This document shows positions 7,657-15,781 of a stretch of 57,609 nucleotides of DNA, one piece after another; positions within the stretch are counted from its first letter, which is position 1, and every line of letters starts with the position of its first letter. The notes below the pieces were generated by a model, which was given only the letters and a program-made list of their open reading frames with translations, did no database searches and had not been told where the DNA came from. The stretch lies in contig NZ_NHSH01000011.1 in NCBI RefSeq assembly GCF_016653315.1, positions 1-57,609 of the forward strand. Reading direction: 5' to 3'. The position numbers and the translations under genes are program-made. Source of the DNA: Halochromatium roseum (lineage in GTDB: Bacteria > Pseudomonadota > Gammaproteobacteria > Chromatiales > Chromatiaceae).

Positions 7657-8637
7657 ATGCTTAAAATCGCTCTCGTCCAAGCGAGCGCTCGGCTCGCCGC
7701 CCCCTGCAACCCGGAGAGCTGCCAAGGACAGCTTGAGCGCGCCAAGGCAAACGGCTGCCGGCTCGTTCTGCTGCCGGAGCTGCATAACGGCTCCTACTTT
7801 TGCCAAACCGAGGATAGCGCGCAGTTCGATCGGGCCGAGCCCATCCCGGGTCCAACCACCGATTGGCTCGGCAGCCTGGCCGCTCAGCACCGCATGGTCA
7901 TCGTCGGTTCGGTGTTCGAGCGGCGCGGACCCGGCGTTTATCACAACACCGCAGTGGTCTTGGACGCGGATGGCAGCCTGGCCGGTGTCTATCGCAAGAT
8001 GCACATCCCGGATGATCCGGGTTTCTACGAGAAGTTTTACTTTACGCCCGGCGACCTCGGCTTCGAGCCAATCGAGACCGCCGCTGGCCGACTCGGTGTA
8101 CTGGTCTGCTGGGATCAGTGGTTCCCGGAGGCGGCACGGCTGATGGCGCTGGCTGGTGCTGAATTGCTGCTGTATCCAACCGCGATCGGCTGGGATCCGC
8201 AAGATGACGCGGCGGAGCAGGCGCGCCAGCTCGATGCCTGGATGACCGTTCAGCGCGGCCATGCGATCGCCAATGGTCTGCCCCTATTGGCTTGTAATCG
8301 TGTCGGCTTCGAGCCGAGTCCCGCGGCGGAGAGGGAATCAGAATCAGAACCAGAACCAGAACCAGAACCAAGACCAAAAACGACGGCGACCGGCACTAGC
8401 ACTGAAACTGGCACCGGCACGGGCACCAGGACCAGCACCGGCATCCAATTCTGGGGCAACTCCTTCATCTGTGGCCCACAAGGCGAGATCCTGGCGCAAG
8501 CTCCTACAGACGATGAACAGCTGCTGATCGCCGAGATCGATCTAGCCCGTACCGAGCAGGTGCGCCGCATCTGGCCCTTCCTGCGCGATCGACGCATCGA
8601 TGCTTACGCTGACCTGTTGAAACGCTGGCGTGATTGA
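7657..8637 (+). CDS. aguB: N-carbamoylputrescine amidase (nitrilase family)
   Basis: Hydrolyses N-carbamoylputrescine to putrescine, CO2 and ammonia in polyamine synthesis from arginine via agmatine (cytosolic). It is a carbon-nitrogen hydrolase fold with the triad Glu41 (LLPELHNGSYF), Lys114 (YRKMHIPDDPGFYEK) and Cys151 (LVCWDQWFPE), and with the AguB-specific NRVGFEPSP and GIQFWGNSFI. The start at 7657 (MLKIALVQ) matches the family N-terminus. A longer frame upstream overlaps the previous gene and is not used. At 326 residues it is about 35 too long: a low-complexity insert (EPEPEP...TGTGTGTRT) sits between GFEPSP and GIQFWG, encoded by GAATCA/GAACCA hexamers. The agmatine deiminase partner (aguA) is not in the window. 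Confidence 0.9.
   Translation: MLKIALVQASARLAAPCNPESCQGQLERAKANGCRLVLLPELHNGSYFCQTEDSAQFDRAEPIPGPTTDWLGSLAAQHRMVIVGSVFERRGPGVYHNTAVVLDADGSLAGVYRKMHIPDDPGFYEKFYFTPGDLGFEPIETAAGRLGVLVCWDQWFPEAARLMALAGAELLLYPTAIGWDPQDDAAEQARQLDAWMTVQRGHAIANGLPLLACNRVGFEPSPAAERESESEPEPEPEPRPKTTATGTSTETGTGTGTRTSTGIQFWGNSFICGPQGEILAQAPTDDEQLLIAEIDLARTEQVRRIWPFLRDRRIDAYADLLKRWRD
8335..8442 (+). repeat. Hexanucleotide repeat inside aguB
   Basis: GAATCA twice and GAACCA four times (8335-8370) encode alternating Glu-Ser and Glu-Pro. Imperfect GGCACC/GGCACG-type units then encode Thr-Gly. It stays in frame and interrupts a conserved block of the enzyme. Confidence 0.85.
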
Positions 8638-8652
8638 TGTCAGATGGCGCCG

Positions 8653-9174
8653 TCACCGATCATCCGGTTGCTTGAGCGGACCGGCATAGCGCTTTGCATC
8701 CTTAAGCAGCAGGATCAACTGCCGCTCGTTCACGCGCGTCGGCTCAAAGCCAAAGCGGCGATAGAACGCCTCTGCGTTGGCATCGATTGGATGCGTCAGT
8801 AGGGCCCGGATACCGGCCTGTTGAGCCATTGCGATGGTTCGGCGGATGGCATCCTGCAACAGGCTGATACCCAGACCTCGCCCTTGGTACGCGACATCGA
8901 CGGCTAACCTTGCCAAGATGATCAAAGGGATTGGGTATTGGCCCATGCCGCGACGAATCCGCTCTGGGGCATCCAGGGTATCGATTTGGCCAACGGTCAG
9001 GCTGTAGTACCCGGCCACGCGCTCGCCATCGCAGACAATAAAGGTTCTCGCCGAACCGCTGCCTTGAGCCTGGCGCGCGTGGCGTAGCAGCCAGTCCCTG
9101 AGTGCTGGCTGACCGCAGTCGAAAGATTCCAACTGGTCGCGTGCATCGAGTGGCCGCGGTGGCGATAGCTTCAT
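8653..9174 (-). CDS. GNAT acetyltransferase toxin of a DUF1778-GNAT pair
   Basis: A 173-residue GNAT-fold protein. FDCGQPALRDWLLRHARQAQ near the N-terminus and LARLAVDVAYQGRGLGISLL (acetyl-CoA pyrophosphate loop Q-GRG-G) are hallmarks of TacT/AtaT toxins, which acetylate the amino group of aminoacyl-tRNA and stop translation. The C-terminal FYRRFGFEP fits the family. Its ATG overlaps the stop of the upstream antitoxin gene by 4 bp (ATGA), the usual arrangement. The tRNA target cannot be inferred. Confidence 0.9.
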   Translation of the reverse strand: MKLSPPRPLDARDQLESFDCGQPALRDWLLRHARQAQGSGSARTFIVCDGERVAGYYSLTVGQIDTLDAPERIRRGMGQYPIPLIILARLAVDVAYQGRGLGISLLQDAIRRTIAMAQQAGIRALLTHPIDANAEAFYRRFGFEPTRVNERQLILLLKDAKRYAGPLKQPDDR

Positions 9175-9455
9175 CGATCAGTCCAGACCGAGGGCCGCGA
9201 GAACAGGTCGGCCAAACCGGCGTTATCGGATTCGGGTCGATCGAGCATCTCAAGGAGCGCTTGGTAATGATGGCCTGACACCATGAATAAGCGCTGATCG
9301 AGTAAGGTTTGCTCGGCGGCCTGGTAAGCGGCGTCGAGAATGAAATCCGTCAGCGACTTGTGCGCGACCTCGGCTGCGCGACGCAAGACAGTTTCCTGTT
9401 GCGGGGTCGCACGTAGCCCAAGTCGCGCGGTGCGAGTGGGTGACGCGGTGGACAT
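9171..9455 (-). CDS. DUF1778 ribbon-helix-helix antitoxin
   Basis: 94 residues starting at the ATG at 9455 (MSTASPTRTARLGLRATPQQ), preceded by an AAAGAGG-type ribosome-binding site. The N-terminal ribbon-helix-helix (ARLGLRATPQQETVLRRAAE, then KSLTDFILDAAYQAAEQTL) is typical TacA/DUF1778. The C-terminal tail (EMLDRPESDNAGLADLFSRP) is the toxin-neutralising part. It should neutralise the GNAT toxin and repress its own operon. A longer frame back to 9485 has no family match. Confidence 0.9.
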   Translation of the reverse strand: MSTASPTRTARLGLRATPQQETVLRRAAEVAHKSLTDFILDAAYQAAEQTLLDQRLFMVSGHHYQALLEMLDRPESDNAGLADLFSRPSVWTDR

Positions 9456-9484
9456 GAGACAGCCTCTTTGTGGTGCAAACGGCA

Positions 9485-9497
9485 TACTATGTTAGTA
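9485..9497. promoter_or_regulatory. Candidate operator of the toxin-antitoxin operon
   Basis: The sequence TACTATGTTAGTA is an inverted repeat (TACT/AGTA, 5-bp centre) about 30 bp upstream of the antitoxin start, where an autorepressing ribbon-helix-helix protein would bind. It is short, so chance is possible. Confidence 0.4.
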
Positions 9498-9693
9498 CAA
9501 GAGACGCAGCACCTCCAGGGAAGTCTCCGTTCGCACTGACACAGAGTCAGCGGCGGCAGACCAGGTACATTAACTTGAACCCAGCCCCACTCACCCCGAG
9601 CTTTGCGGGGTTCGCGCATGCCATCTGCTAGCGCCCATCCTTTAACCAATCCTCCGTCTAACCTTACAGCCTGCCACGAGATGCCCTGATCCC

Positions 9694-10794
9694 ATGAACG
9701 AAACCCAACGCTCGATGCGCTCCATCCTGCAACGCATTGCTACTGGCCCGGAGTTGTCGAAGGACATCTCGCTCGACGAGGCTCGCCTTGGTATGAACGC
9801 GATCCTGGACAGCGCTGTCGATCCGGTCCAGGCTGGCATCTTCCTGATTGCGCTACGGATGAAGCGCGAGACCGATGATGAGCAGCGTGGCATCCTGGAT
9901 GCCGTGCGCGATGCGACTGATCATGTGGTCGCTGAGGTCGACGAGGTAGTCGACCTCGCTGATCCTTATGACGGCTATAATCGCTGTCTGCCGTCTTCCC
10001 CCTTCCTCGCGCCACTCTTGGCCGAATGCGGCGTGGCGGCGGTCTCGCACGGCGTTGATGCGGTTGGCCCCAAGTTCGGTGTCACCCATCGCCACGTGCT
10101 CGAAGCAGCCGGCCTGCCCGTTGATCTCAGCCCGGCCGAGGCCGCTGCCCGCGTCTCGGACCCGGCGGTCGGCTGGACCTATATCGACCAACGCGCCTTT
10201 GCGCCGAAGCTGCATGACCTGGTGCCCTTGCGCAGCACCATCGTTAAGCGCCAAGCCATAACCACAGTCGAGGTGCTGGCGCGGCCGATCCATGGGCGCA
10301 GCAAGACCCACCTGGTCACCGGCTATGTGCACAAGCCCTATCCGCGCATCTACGCCCTACTCGCCCGCCACGCCGGGTTCGACTCCGCGCTCCTGGTGCG
10401 CGGCGTCGAGGGCGGTATTGTGCCCTCGCTGCGGCAGAACGGCGTCTGCTTCAACTATCAGCAGTTTGGCGAGGAGCAATCGTTCGATATCAACCCGGCC
10501 GAGATCGGCATCGAGCAAAATGTGCGTGCGGTGCCGCTGCCCGATGATCTCCCCACGGCAAGCCGCCCGAATGACGATATCGCGGTGGCTGTCGATGTCC
10601 CTGCCACCGCGAAGGCGGCCGCGCAAGCCGGCATGGCGGCGCTGGAGGGCCAGCGCGGCCCGACCTACGACAGCCTAGTGTTTTCCGGCGCCCTGGTGCT
10701 CTGGCATCTGGGACGCGAGCAGACCATCGCCGCCGGCGCCGATCGCATCCGCGCCGCGCTCGACTCAGGCGCAGCCGCTCGGCGCCTGCGTTAA
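9694..10794 (+). CDS. TrpD2/YbiB-like phosphoribosyltransferase-fold protein
   Basis: 366 residues of the glycosyltransferase family 3 / anthranilate phosphoribosyltransferase-like fold. The N-terminal helical domain reads DISLDEARLGMNAILDSAVD, then QAGIFLIALRMKRETDDE, followed by VSHGVDAVGPKFGVTHRHVL in the substrate region. The glycine-rich PRPP loop of true TrpD (GTGGD) is replaced by ADPYDGYNR near residue 89, as in the TrpD2-like group, members of which bind nucleic acids and lack normal TrpD activity. It is probably not tryptophan biosynthesis. It is followed 18 bp later by a Rieske ferredoxin, suggesting an operon. The role is unknown. Confidence 0.8.
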   Translation: MNETQRSMRSILQRIATGPELSKDISLDEARLGMNAILDSAVDPVQAGIFLIALRMKRETDDEQRGILDAVRDATDHVVAEVDEVVDLADPYDGYNRCLPSSPFLAPLLAECGVAAVSHGVDAVGPKFGVTHRHVLEAAGLPVDLSPAEAAARVSDPAVGWTYIDQRAFAPKLHDLVPLRSTIVKRQAITTVEVLARPIHGRSKTHLVTGYVHKPYPRIYALLARHAGFDSALLVRGVEGGIVPSLRQNGVCFNYQQFGEEQSFDINPAEIGIEQNVRAVPLPDDLPTASRPNDDIAVAVDVPATAKAAAQAGMAALEGQRGPTYDSLVFSGALVLWHLGREQTIAAGADRIRAALDSGAAARRLR

Positions 10795-10812
10795 CTTAGG
10801 AGATTGACACTG

Positions 10813-11142
10813 ATGGAATCACCTTTCGTCGAGGTCGCCAAGGCCGAAGAGATCCTGCCGGGCAAGTTCATCCGCGTCGAAGTGGCGCAGAAGCCATATA
10901 TCATCGCGCGGGTCGATGATCGCTTCTATGCCGTCGAAGACAACTGCAGCCACGAGGACTATCCGCTCTCCTATGGCTGCTTGGATGGCAACCGGATCAA
11001 ATGCTCGCTACACGGCAGCCGCTTCAGCCTCGAAACCGGGGCGCCCGAGGATGAGCCGGCCGATGAGCCGATCCGCACCTATCGGCTCGAACTGTGCGAA
11101 GGTCGCCTCTGGCTCGATCCCAGATCGGGCATCAGCGGCTAA
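10813..11142 (+). CDS. Rieske [2Fe-2S] ferredoxin (NirD-like small type)
   Basis: 109 residues with the Rieske cluster motifs C-x-H (NCSHEDYPLSYGCLDG) and C-x2-H (KCSLHGSRF), which bind a 2Fe-2S cluster through two Cys and two His. The start is placed at the ATG at 10813 because AGGAGA at 10798-10803 is 9 bases upstream. An in-frame TTG at 10804 is too close to it. There is no signal peptide, so it is a cytosolic electron carrier of the kind that serves ring-hydroxylating or other oxygenases or reductases. It is paired with the preceding TrpD2-like gene. No oxygenase is nearby. Confidence 0.9.
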   Translation: MESPFVEVAKAEEILPGKFIRVEVAQKPYIIARVDDRFYAVEDNCSHEDYPLSYGCLDGNRIKCSLHGSRFSLETGAPEDEPADEPIRTYRLELCEGRLWLDPRSGISG

Positions 11143-11740
11143 CGCGACCATCTGGATCACGCATGGCCGCGGCGAGATCGGATAGGAGCGCATCCTCATC
11201 ATCATCACCGCTGGTCGGCTCGGCGCGCGCGACCAGGCGTACATCCGCCATCGCGATCGCCTCCGCAACCAGCCCACGCAAGCGCTCCACGGACGGCAAA
11301 TCGCCCACCGTCAGCTCGATGACGGGCATGCCAGCGGCCGCGAAGGCCGCTCGCAAGCGCACGACAATCCGGCGCTGCGCGCGATCTGACTTGGCCGGCA
11401 GCAACCGAACCACAGCCAACGGGTAGAGGTCAGCGGCCGTGCAAAGCAGCAGATCCGCCCAGCCCTCGGCCAAGAGCCCGTGCGCTAACCGCCGCTGTCC
11501 CCGCCCGATGCGTGGCAGAGGCCGCAACAGCGCCAAGGCCGCAACCTTGGGGCAAACGCAATAGGCATCCCCAGCCGCTTCCGAGATCATCTGGTAACAG
11601 CGCAGCTCATCCACCGACAACAGCGGTCGTCGTTCGAACGGCTCTCCGCGCAGACGCATGCCGCGTAAGCGCAATGCGGAGATCAACAGCGCGACGATGA
11701 TCAGGGTCGCGGCAACCAGCAGTAAGTAGAGGGGTGTCAA
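11132..11740 (-). CDS. Membrane-anchored DUF2726-like protein
   Basis: 202 residues with an N-terminal membrane helix (PLYLLLVAATLIIVALLISA). Then LLSVDELRCYQMISEAAGD...VCPKVAALALL resembles the start of DUF2726 domains (LLSxxExxFYxxL...V..KVRLADLL). In DUF2726 a following acidic block (D-x-V-L-C... ELDD) is expected. Here the equivalent is ADLLLCTAADLYPLAVVRLL, which lacks the ELDD acids, so a nuclease-like activity is unlikely. Its end overlaps the convergent Rieske gene by 11 bp. The family call is moderate. Confidence 0.6.
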   Translation of the reverse strand: MTPLYLLLVAATLIIVALLISALRLRGMRLRGEPFERRPLLSVDELRCYQMISEAAGDAYCVCPKVAALALLRPLPRIGRGQRRLAHGLLAEGWADLLLCTAADLYPLAVVRLLPAKSDRAQRRIVVRLRAAFAAAGMPVIELTVGDLPSVERLRGLVAEAIAMADVRLVARAEPTSGDDDEDALLSDLAAAMRDPDGRVSR

Positions 11741-12082
11741 GCCAGTCTCCTCAGACGTGTAAGATCCAAACCCGGGCCGGTTCAGGCGACCAACGCATCG
11801 AACGCGCCAAGATCATCGCCCAAATTGCGACAGACCACACAGTCATGACTCATCGAAGGGAAAACCCTAGGGGAACTTCTGCCAAACCCTTATAGCCGTG
11901 CGCGTTGTAAGCTATAGTTGCCTGCGGACAAGTGTCAGTAGACGAAGCCCCAGCCAACAGGTTCCAGAAATTGGCCGGGGTGCTCCTCGCCCACCGCAAC
12001 ATCGCTCTCAAATAAACAAGTTGTCGTTGCTCTGCCTGGAACAGATCAGACGTCCCTCGACTTAAAAGACGCTAGAACGAAT
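11741..12082. other. Divergent intergenic region upstream of the chemoreceptor
   Basis: No coding sequence supported on either strand. It must hold promoters for the DUF2726-like gene (leftward) and the chemoreceptor (rightward). No clear sigma-28 or sigma-54 box was seen. Confidence 0.5.
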
Positions 12083-14428
12083 ATGTTTCAAAACCTAAAG
12101 CTTAGCAGCAAGATCATTTTGGGATTCGCGGCGCTGATCGCGATTACCGCGGTGCTTGGCGGCATCGCAACCGTCAACATGCTGAACGTCAAGAGCCAGT
12201 CGGCTATGTTGGCCGAGGAGTATGTGCCTGAAGTCGACGTCGCCACTCGGCTGCGCGGAGCCGCAAATCGGCTCATGTACGCCATGCGCGGATACAGTTT
12301 TTCCGACGGAAACGAGACCTTCTGGCGCGAATCGCAAACCGAGGCTGGACTCCTTGACGAGGCACTCAAGGATGCGCGCGAACTCAACAAGAAAGCGATG
12401 CATCTAACCGCACTCGGCGGCCAGCTCGATACCGCCCAGCAGGCGCGCAACCGCTACTTCGAGCTGATGGAGCAGACGCAAGAGATGCAGGCGGCCTTGG
12501 CGGGGAACCGGCAGCAGCTCGACACCAACGCAGCGGCCTTCATGCAAGCCGCAACCAATTTCCTCGACGCACAAAATCAACAGTTCGACCAAGCACTCGA
12601 AGAACGCACGACCAAGGTCGAGGCGATCACTCGAGTGGTCAAACTCGGCGCCAATGCCCGTGTTGCAAACTTTAGGGCACAGGCCACTGGAGAAACGGCA
12701 TCAAGGCAGGATGCGATCAAAAGCCTGCAGCAGATCCCAGCAATCATTGACACACTCAGACCGATCACGCGAGCTCAAGACAATATCGAACAACTCGATG
12801 CGATCGCCGAGAGTGCGGCCAACTACCAGGAAGGCATCGTGGCGTTCGGCCGCGAATCCGACAGGGGCTTCTCGGCGAGCGAGCAACAGCTGGCGAGACT
12901 GCGGAACGACATGGACCGGGCAGCCGAGATCTTTGCCTCAACCTCATCAGCCTTTCTCGATAGCCAGATCGAGACCCTGAAGGCGGATATGAACGGCCGC
13001 CATCGCGCGATCTCGACCGCCACTGACATCATCAATCAGGGCAATGAGACCCGGGTCAGCGCATTCAAGGGGCAGGCGCTCAACGACCTAAGCCTGATCG
13101 AACAAGCACTCAGCAACAATCTACCGAAGATCCAAGAGCTGCTGGACCAGCTGAAGGCAACGACCACGGACAGCACGCTCCTCGCCGACATTGAGAATAC
13201 CCGGGCTGCGGCAACGGGCTATGGCAAGACCTTAGAAAGCCTAGTCAGCAACACCCAGGCCGACGATCAGTTGGCGACTCAGCGCACGATCGCAGGCAAC
13301 GAATTGATCGCTGCGACCATCGCTACTGCCGATGCCGGGCTTGCCGCGACTCAGCGGATTGCCAATGAGACCATGCAGAGCCTGACCCTCAGCAGCCTGG
13401 TGGTGATCATCGGTTTGATCGTTGCCTTGATCATCGGCATCGTCCTCGCCTGGCTCATCACCCGCTCAATCGTTGGCCCGATCAACCGCGTTGTGAAGGG
13501 TCTGCAAGAGGGCAGCGATCAGGTCGCCACCGTCAGCGGTCACGTCAACATCAGCAGCCAGCAGATGGCCGAGGGCGCCGGCGAGCAGGCCAGTAGCCTC
13601 GAGGAAACCAGCTCTAGTGTTGAAGAGATGGCGGCAGGCACGCGCCAGAATGCTGAGCATGCACGCGAGGCGGATGCCCTCAGCCGCACAGCAAACGATA
13701 AGGCTGATCAAGGCGTGAAGGCGGCTCGAGCCACGGCTGATGAGGTCAGAACCCGCCTGCAGAAGCTTGACACGGCGATCAAAGCGATCGAGGAAAGCAC
13801 CAACAGCACGGCAAAGGTGGTTGGCACCATCGATGGCATCGCCTTCCAGACCAACCTGTTGGCGCTCAACGCCGCGGTCGAAGCCGCCCGCGCTGGCGAG
13901 CAAGGCAAAGGCTTCGCCGTCGTCGCCGACGAGGTTCGCAAACTGGCTCAGCGCAGTGCCGATGAGGTCAAGAACACCAATGAGCTGATGAAGTCAGCGC
14001 AAGAGAACACCGTCCGCATCAAAGAGGTGTCCGCCGAGCTAGAGAAGTACTTGGGTAAGGCCGTGGCCGAGGAGATGGTCTCGCTGTTTGAAGAGACTGT
14101 GACCGCAAGCACCCAGGTCACGAAGCTGATGAGCGAGGTAGCGACGGCCAGTGATGAACAGGCACGCGGTGTTGAGCAGATCAACCTCGCCGTCTCGCAG
14201 ATGGACAAGGTCACCCAGATCAGCGCCTCGAATGCCGAAGAATCCGCCGCCGCCAGTGAGGAATTGGCCAACCAGGCCGCACAGCTGAAGCGGATCGTCG
14301 ACGACCTGCGCTTCTTGGTCGATGGCGTACGCTCCACCAATACGACGGTCGCCTCGAGCAATGAAGGTCAGTCGTTGACCAGCCACCCACCGCTCTTGCA
14401 ATCGCATCACAAGGACGATGATTTCTAG
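12083..14428 (+). CDS. Methyl-accepting chemotaxis protein with long helical sensor
   Basis: 781 residues: membrane helix about 10-30, periplasmic helical sensor about 31-430, membrane helix 434-458 ([20 protein letters not shown]), HAMP to about 510, then a cytoplasmic signalling coil. The CheA/CheW-binding tip [19 protein letters not shown] is at about 588-606. The sensor seems to hold two related helical units, [12 protein letters not shown]...IKSLQQIP (about 190-220) and [12 protein letters not shown]...SNNLPKI (about 317-350), in the style of a helical bimodular (HBM) domain. There is no C-terminal NWETF-like CheR/CheB tether. It ends SHHKDDDF. No che genes are adjacent, so it is an orphan receptor feeding a cluster elsewhere. 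The ligand is unknown. Confidence 0.9.
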   Translation: MFQNLKLSSKIILGFAALIAITAVLGGIATVNMLNVKSQSAMLAEEYVPEVDVATRLRGAANRLMYAMRGYSFSDGNETFWRESQTEAGLLDEALKDARELNKKAMHLTALGGQLDTAQQARNRYFELMEQTQEMQAALAGNRQQLDTNAAAFMQAATNFLDAQNQQFDQALEERTTKVEAITRVVKLGANARVANFRAQATGETASRQDAIKSLQQIPAIIDTLRPITRAQDNIEQLDAIAESAANYQEGIVAFGRESDRGFSASEQQLARLRNDMDRAAEIFASTSSAFLDSQIETLKADMNGRHRAISTATDIINQGNETRVSAFKGQALNDLSLIEQALSNNLPKIQELLDQLKATTTDSTLLADIENTRAAATGYGKTLESLVSNTQADDQLATQRTIAGNELIAATIATADAGLAATQRIANETMQSLTLSSLVVIIGLIVALIIGIVLAWLITRSIVGPINRVVKGLQEGSDQVATVSGHVNISSQQMAEGAGEQASSLEETSSSVEEMAAGTRQNAEHAREADALSRTANDKADQGVKAARATADEVRTRLQKLDTAIKAIEESTNSTAKVVGTIDGIAFQTNLLALNAAVEAARAGEQGKGFAVVADEVRKLAQRSADEVKNTNELMKSAQENTVRIKEVSAELEKYLGKAVAEEMVSLFEETVTASTQVTKLMSEVATASDEQARGVEQINLAVSQMDKVTQISASNAEESAAASEELANQAAQLKRIVDDLRFLVDGVRSTNTTVASSNEGQSLTSHPPLLQSHHKDDDF

Positions 14429-14447
14429 GCCCCTCTTCGCCTAAGGC

Positions 14448-14521
14448 TCGGCCGGCCGCCACTTCGCGGCTGGCCGGTTATTGAAAGGCCGGCAGCGCGC
14501 AGGCGCTGCCGGCCTTTTTCG
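14448..14521 (+). terminator. Double rho-independent terminator after the chemoreceptor
   Basis: A first hairpin (GGCCGGCCGC / GCGGCTGGCC, about 14449-14474) is followed by a very strong one at 14484-14520: AAAGGCCGGCAGCGC, loop GCAG, GCGCTGCCGGCCTTTTT. The second has a long GC stem and a T-run, a classic intrinsic terminator. Confidence 0.9.
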
Positions 14522-14838
14522 TGTCTGGGGCTCTTTACCTCCGAGCAGTGCTGGCGGAAACTCGGCGGTAAAGAAGCGGCAGCGCTATGACGCGGATCAA
14601 GTGGCGCGAGAACACTGGACGGGGAAATCCTGCATAATCCCGCGCTTTCCCGCCGCGACCTAGGGGAAACCAAGCCGGCGCATGGCTTCGCCACATCGCG
14701 ATGCCACGCAGCATAAAGTCCCATCCAGAGGCGCATTCCTGATCGCACTGATGGCCCAATCGAACAGGTCTCATCGGCGCCGACCACGCAGCGTTCAGCG
14801 TTCAGTGGGCCGGCATCGCCCAACCAGGGGAATCGAGC
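14522..14838. other. Intergenic region
   Basis: No supported gene. A 7-bp tandem repeat GCGTTCA GCGTTCA lies at 14791-14804. The promoter of the following gene must lie here, but no box is convincing. Confidence 0.4.
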
Positions 14839-15624
14839 ATGCAATACGACAGTCACCTCTATCAGATCCTGGCCCCAAACCCGGCTCTAGTCGCCTCCCA
14901 ACTCGACCCTGAAGCCTTCGCCAGGCATTACACCGCCGGCTCTGTGCGCTACTACGCGGGCAAGGTCGTCTTCGCCGAGATCGACATCCAGTATCGGCAT
15001 CCCTATTTCAAGATCGACGAGGGCCTCGCGGCACTCAAGCCGCATCCCGATGGCAAGCCCAAGGCGACCATCTTTCTCTCGACATATCGCGTCCTCGAGC
15101 ATATCGACTTGGACGCCATCAAACGGGTGTTTCTCAGCACGCCGGAGGGCTACACCTTAGCGCTCGACAGCGCACCCTATGACAAGACGCACGAAGAAGG
15201 CTTCCTACGCATCTACGCCGAGATCGCGCCGCTGCGCATGCTGGTGATGTCACGCCTCGACTTCCCAGCGTTCGGCAAGTACATCACCGACCCCACCTTT
15301 CCCAAGGGCGCGCCGAAACAGTTCTACACCCAGATCGAGCTCGATATCGAGCACTTCCTCGAAGAGTTCGAGGAGCGCCCGACCATGCATCCGCCAATCC
15401 CTGGCCTGCATCCATCGAACCTGCGAGCGGCGATCATGGGACTACGCTCCGACCCCGATAAGCAGAGCAAGGGCCTTCGGCTCGACAGCGCCTTCGAGAC
15501 CATCCCTTACAAGCTCATTCGCCACGGTTTCATGTTCGCCTCTCAGGAGTCGACCCGCTTCTTTCCAATGCCCTCTCGGGCGGAGATCGAGGCGACCAAC
15601 TATCGCTTCTGGCGCGCTATGTAA
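14839..15624 (+). CDS. Conserved-looking protein of unknown function
   Basis: 261 residues starting MQYDSHLYQILAPNPALVAS. I do not recognise the family. It is soluble, with no signal peptide or membrane helix, and has alternating strand and helix stretches (YYAGKVVFAEIDIQYRHPYF; ATIFLSTYRVLEHIDLDAIK; MLVMSRLDFPAFGKYIT). The C-terminal half has IPGLHPSNLRAAIMGL and ends FMFASQESTRFFPMPSR. Codon use and length look like a real gene. The AGGGGAATCGAGC upstream offers a ribosome-binding site. It stands alone between a terminator and hppA, with a 157-bp gap to hppA. Confidence 0.7.
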   Translation: MQYDSHLYQILAPNPALVASQLDPEAFARHYTAGSVRYYAGKVVFAEIDIQYRHPYFKIDEGLAALKPHPDGKPKATIFLSTYRVLEHIDLDAIKRVFLSTPEGYTLALDSAPYDKTHEEGFLRIYAEIAPLRMLVMSRLDFPAFGKYITDPTFPKGAPKQFYTQIELDIEHFLEEFEERPTMHPPIPGLHPSNLRAAIMGLRSDPDKQSKGLRLDSAFETIPYKLIRHGFMFASQESTRFFPMPSRAEIEATNYRFWRAM

Positions 15625-15714
15625 GGGGCTGTATCGCGGCGTCATTGCACATGCAAGGCGACCCGACGCATGGACTGCTCAGTGCAACAGGCTGAGCCAG
15701 CCCACGTTGCCCTA

Positions 15715-15752
15715 GAGAGCAACACTAGAGCAACACTAGATAACAACACTGA
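15715..15752. repeat. Short direct repeat upstream of hppA
   Basis: AGAGCAACACT-AGAGCAACACT-AGATAACAACACT: an 11-bp unit twice, then a degenerate third copy, in the hppA leader. Confidence 0.7.
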
Positions 15753-15781
15753 CTTCGAGCGAGAGGGAGAACCATCTAGCC

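Noticed and set aside
11741-12082. Sigma-28 flagellar-type promoter for the chemoreceptor
   Set aside because: No TAAA...GCCGATAA pair found at proper spacing.
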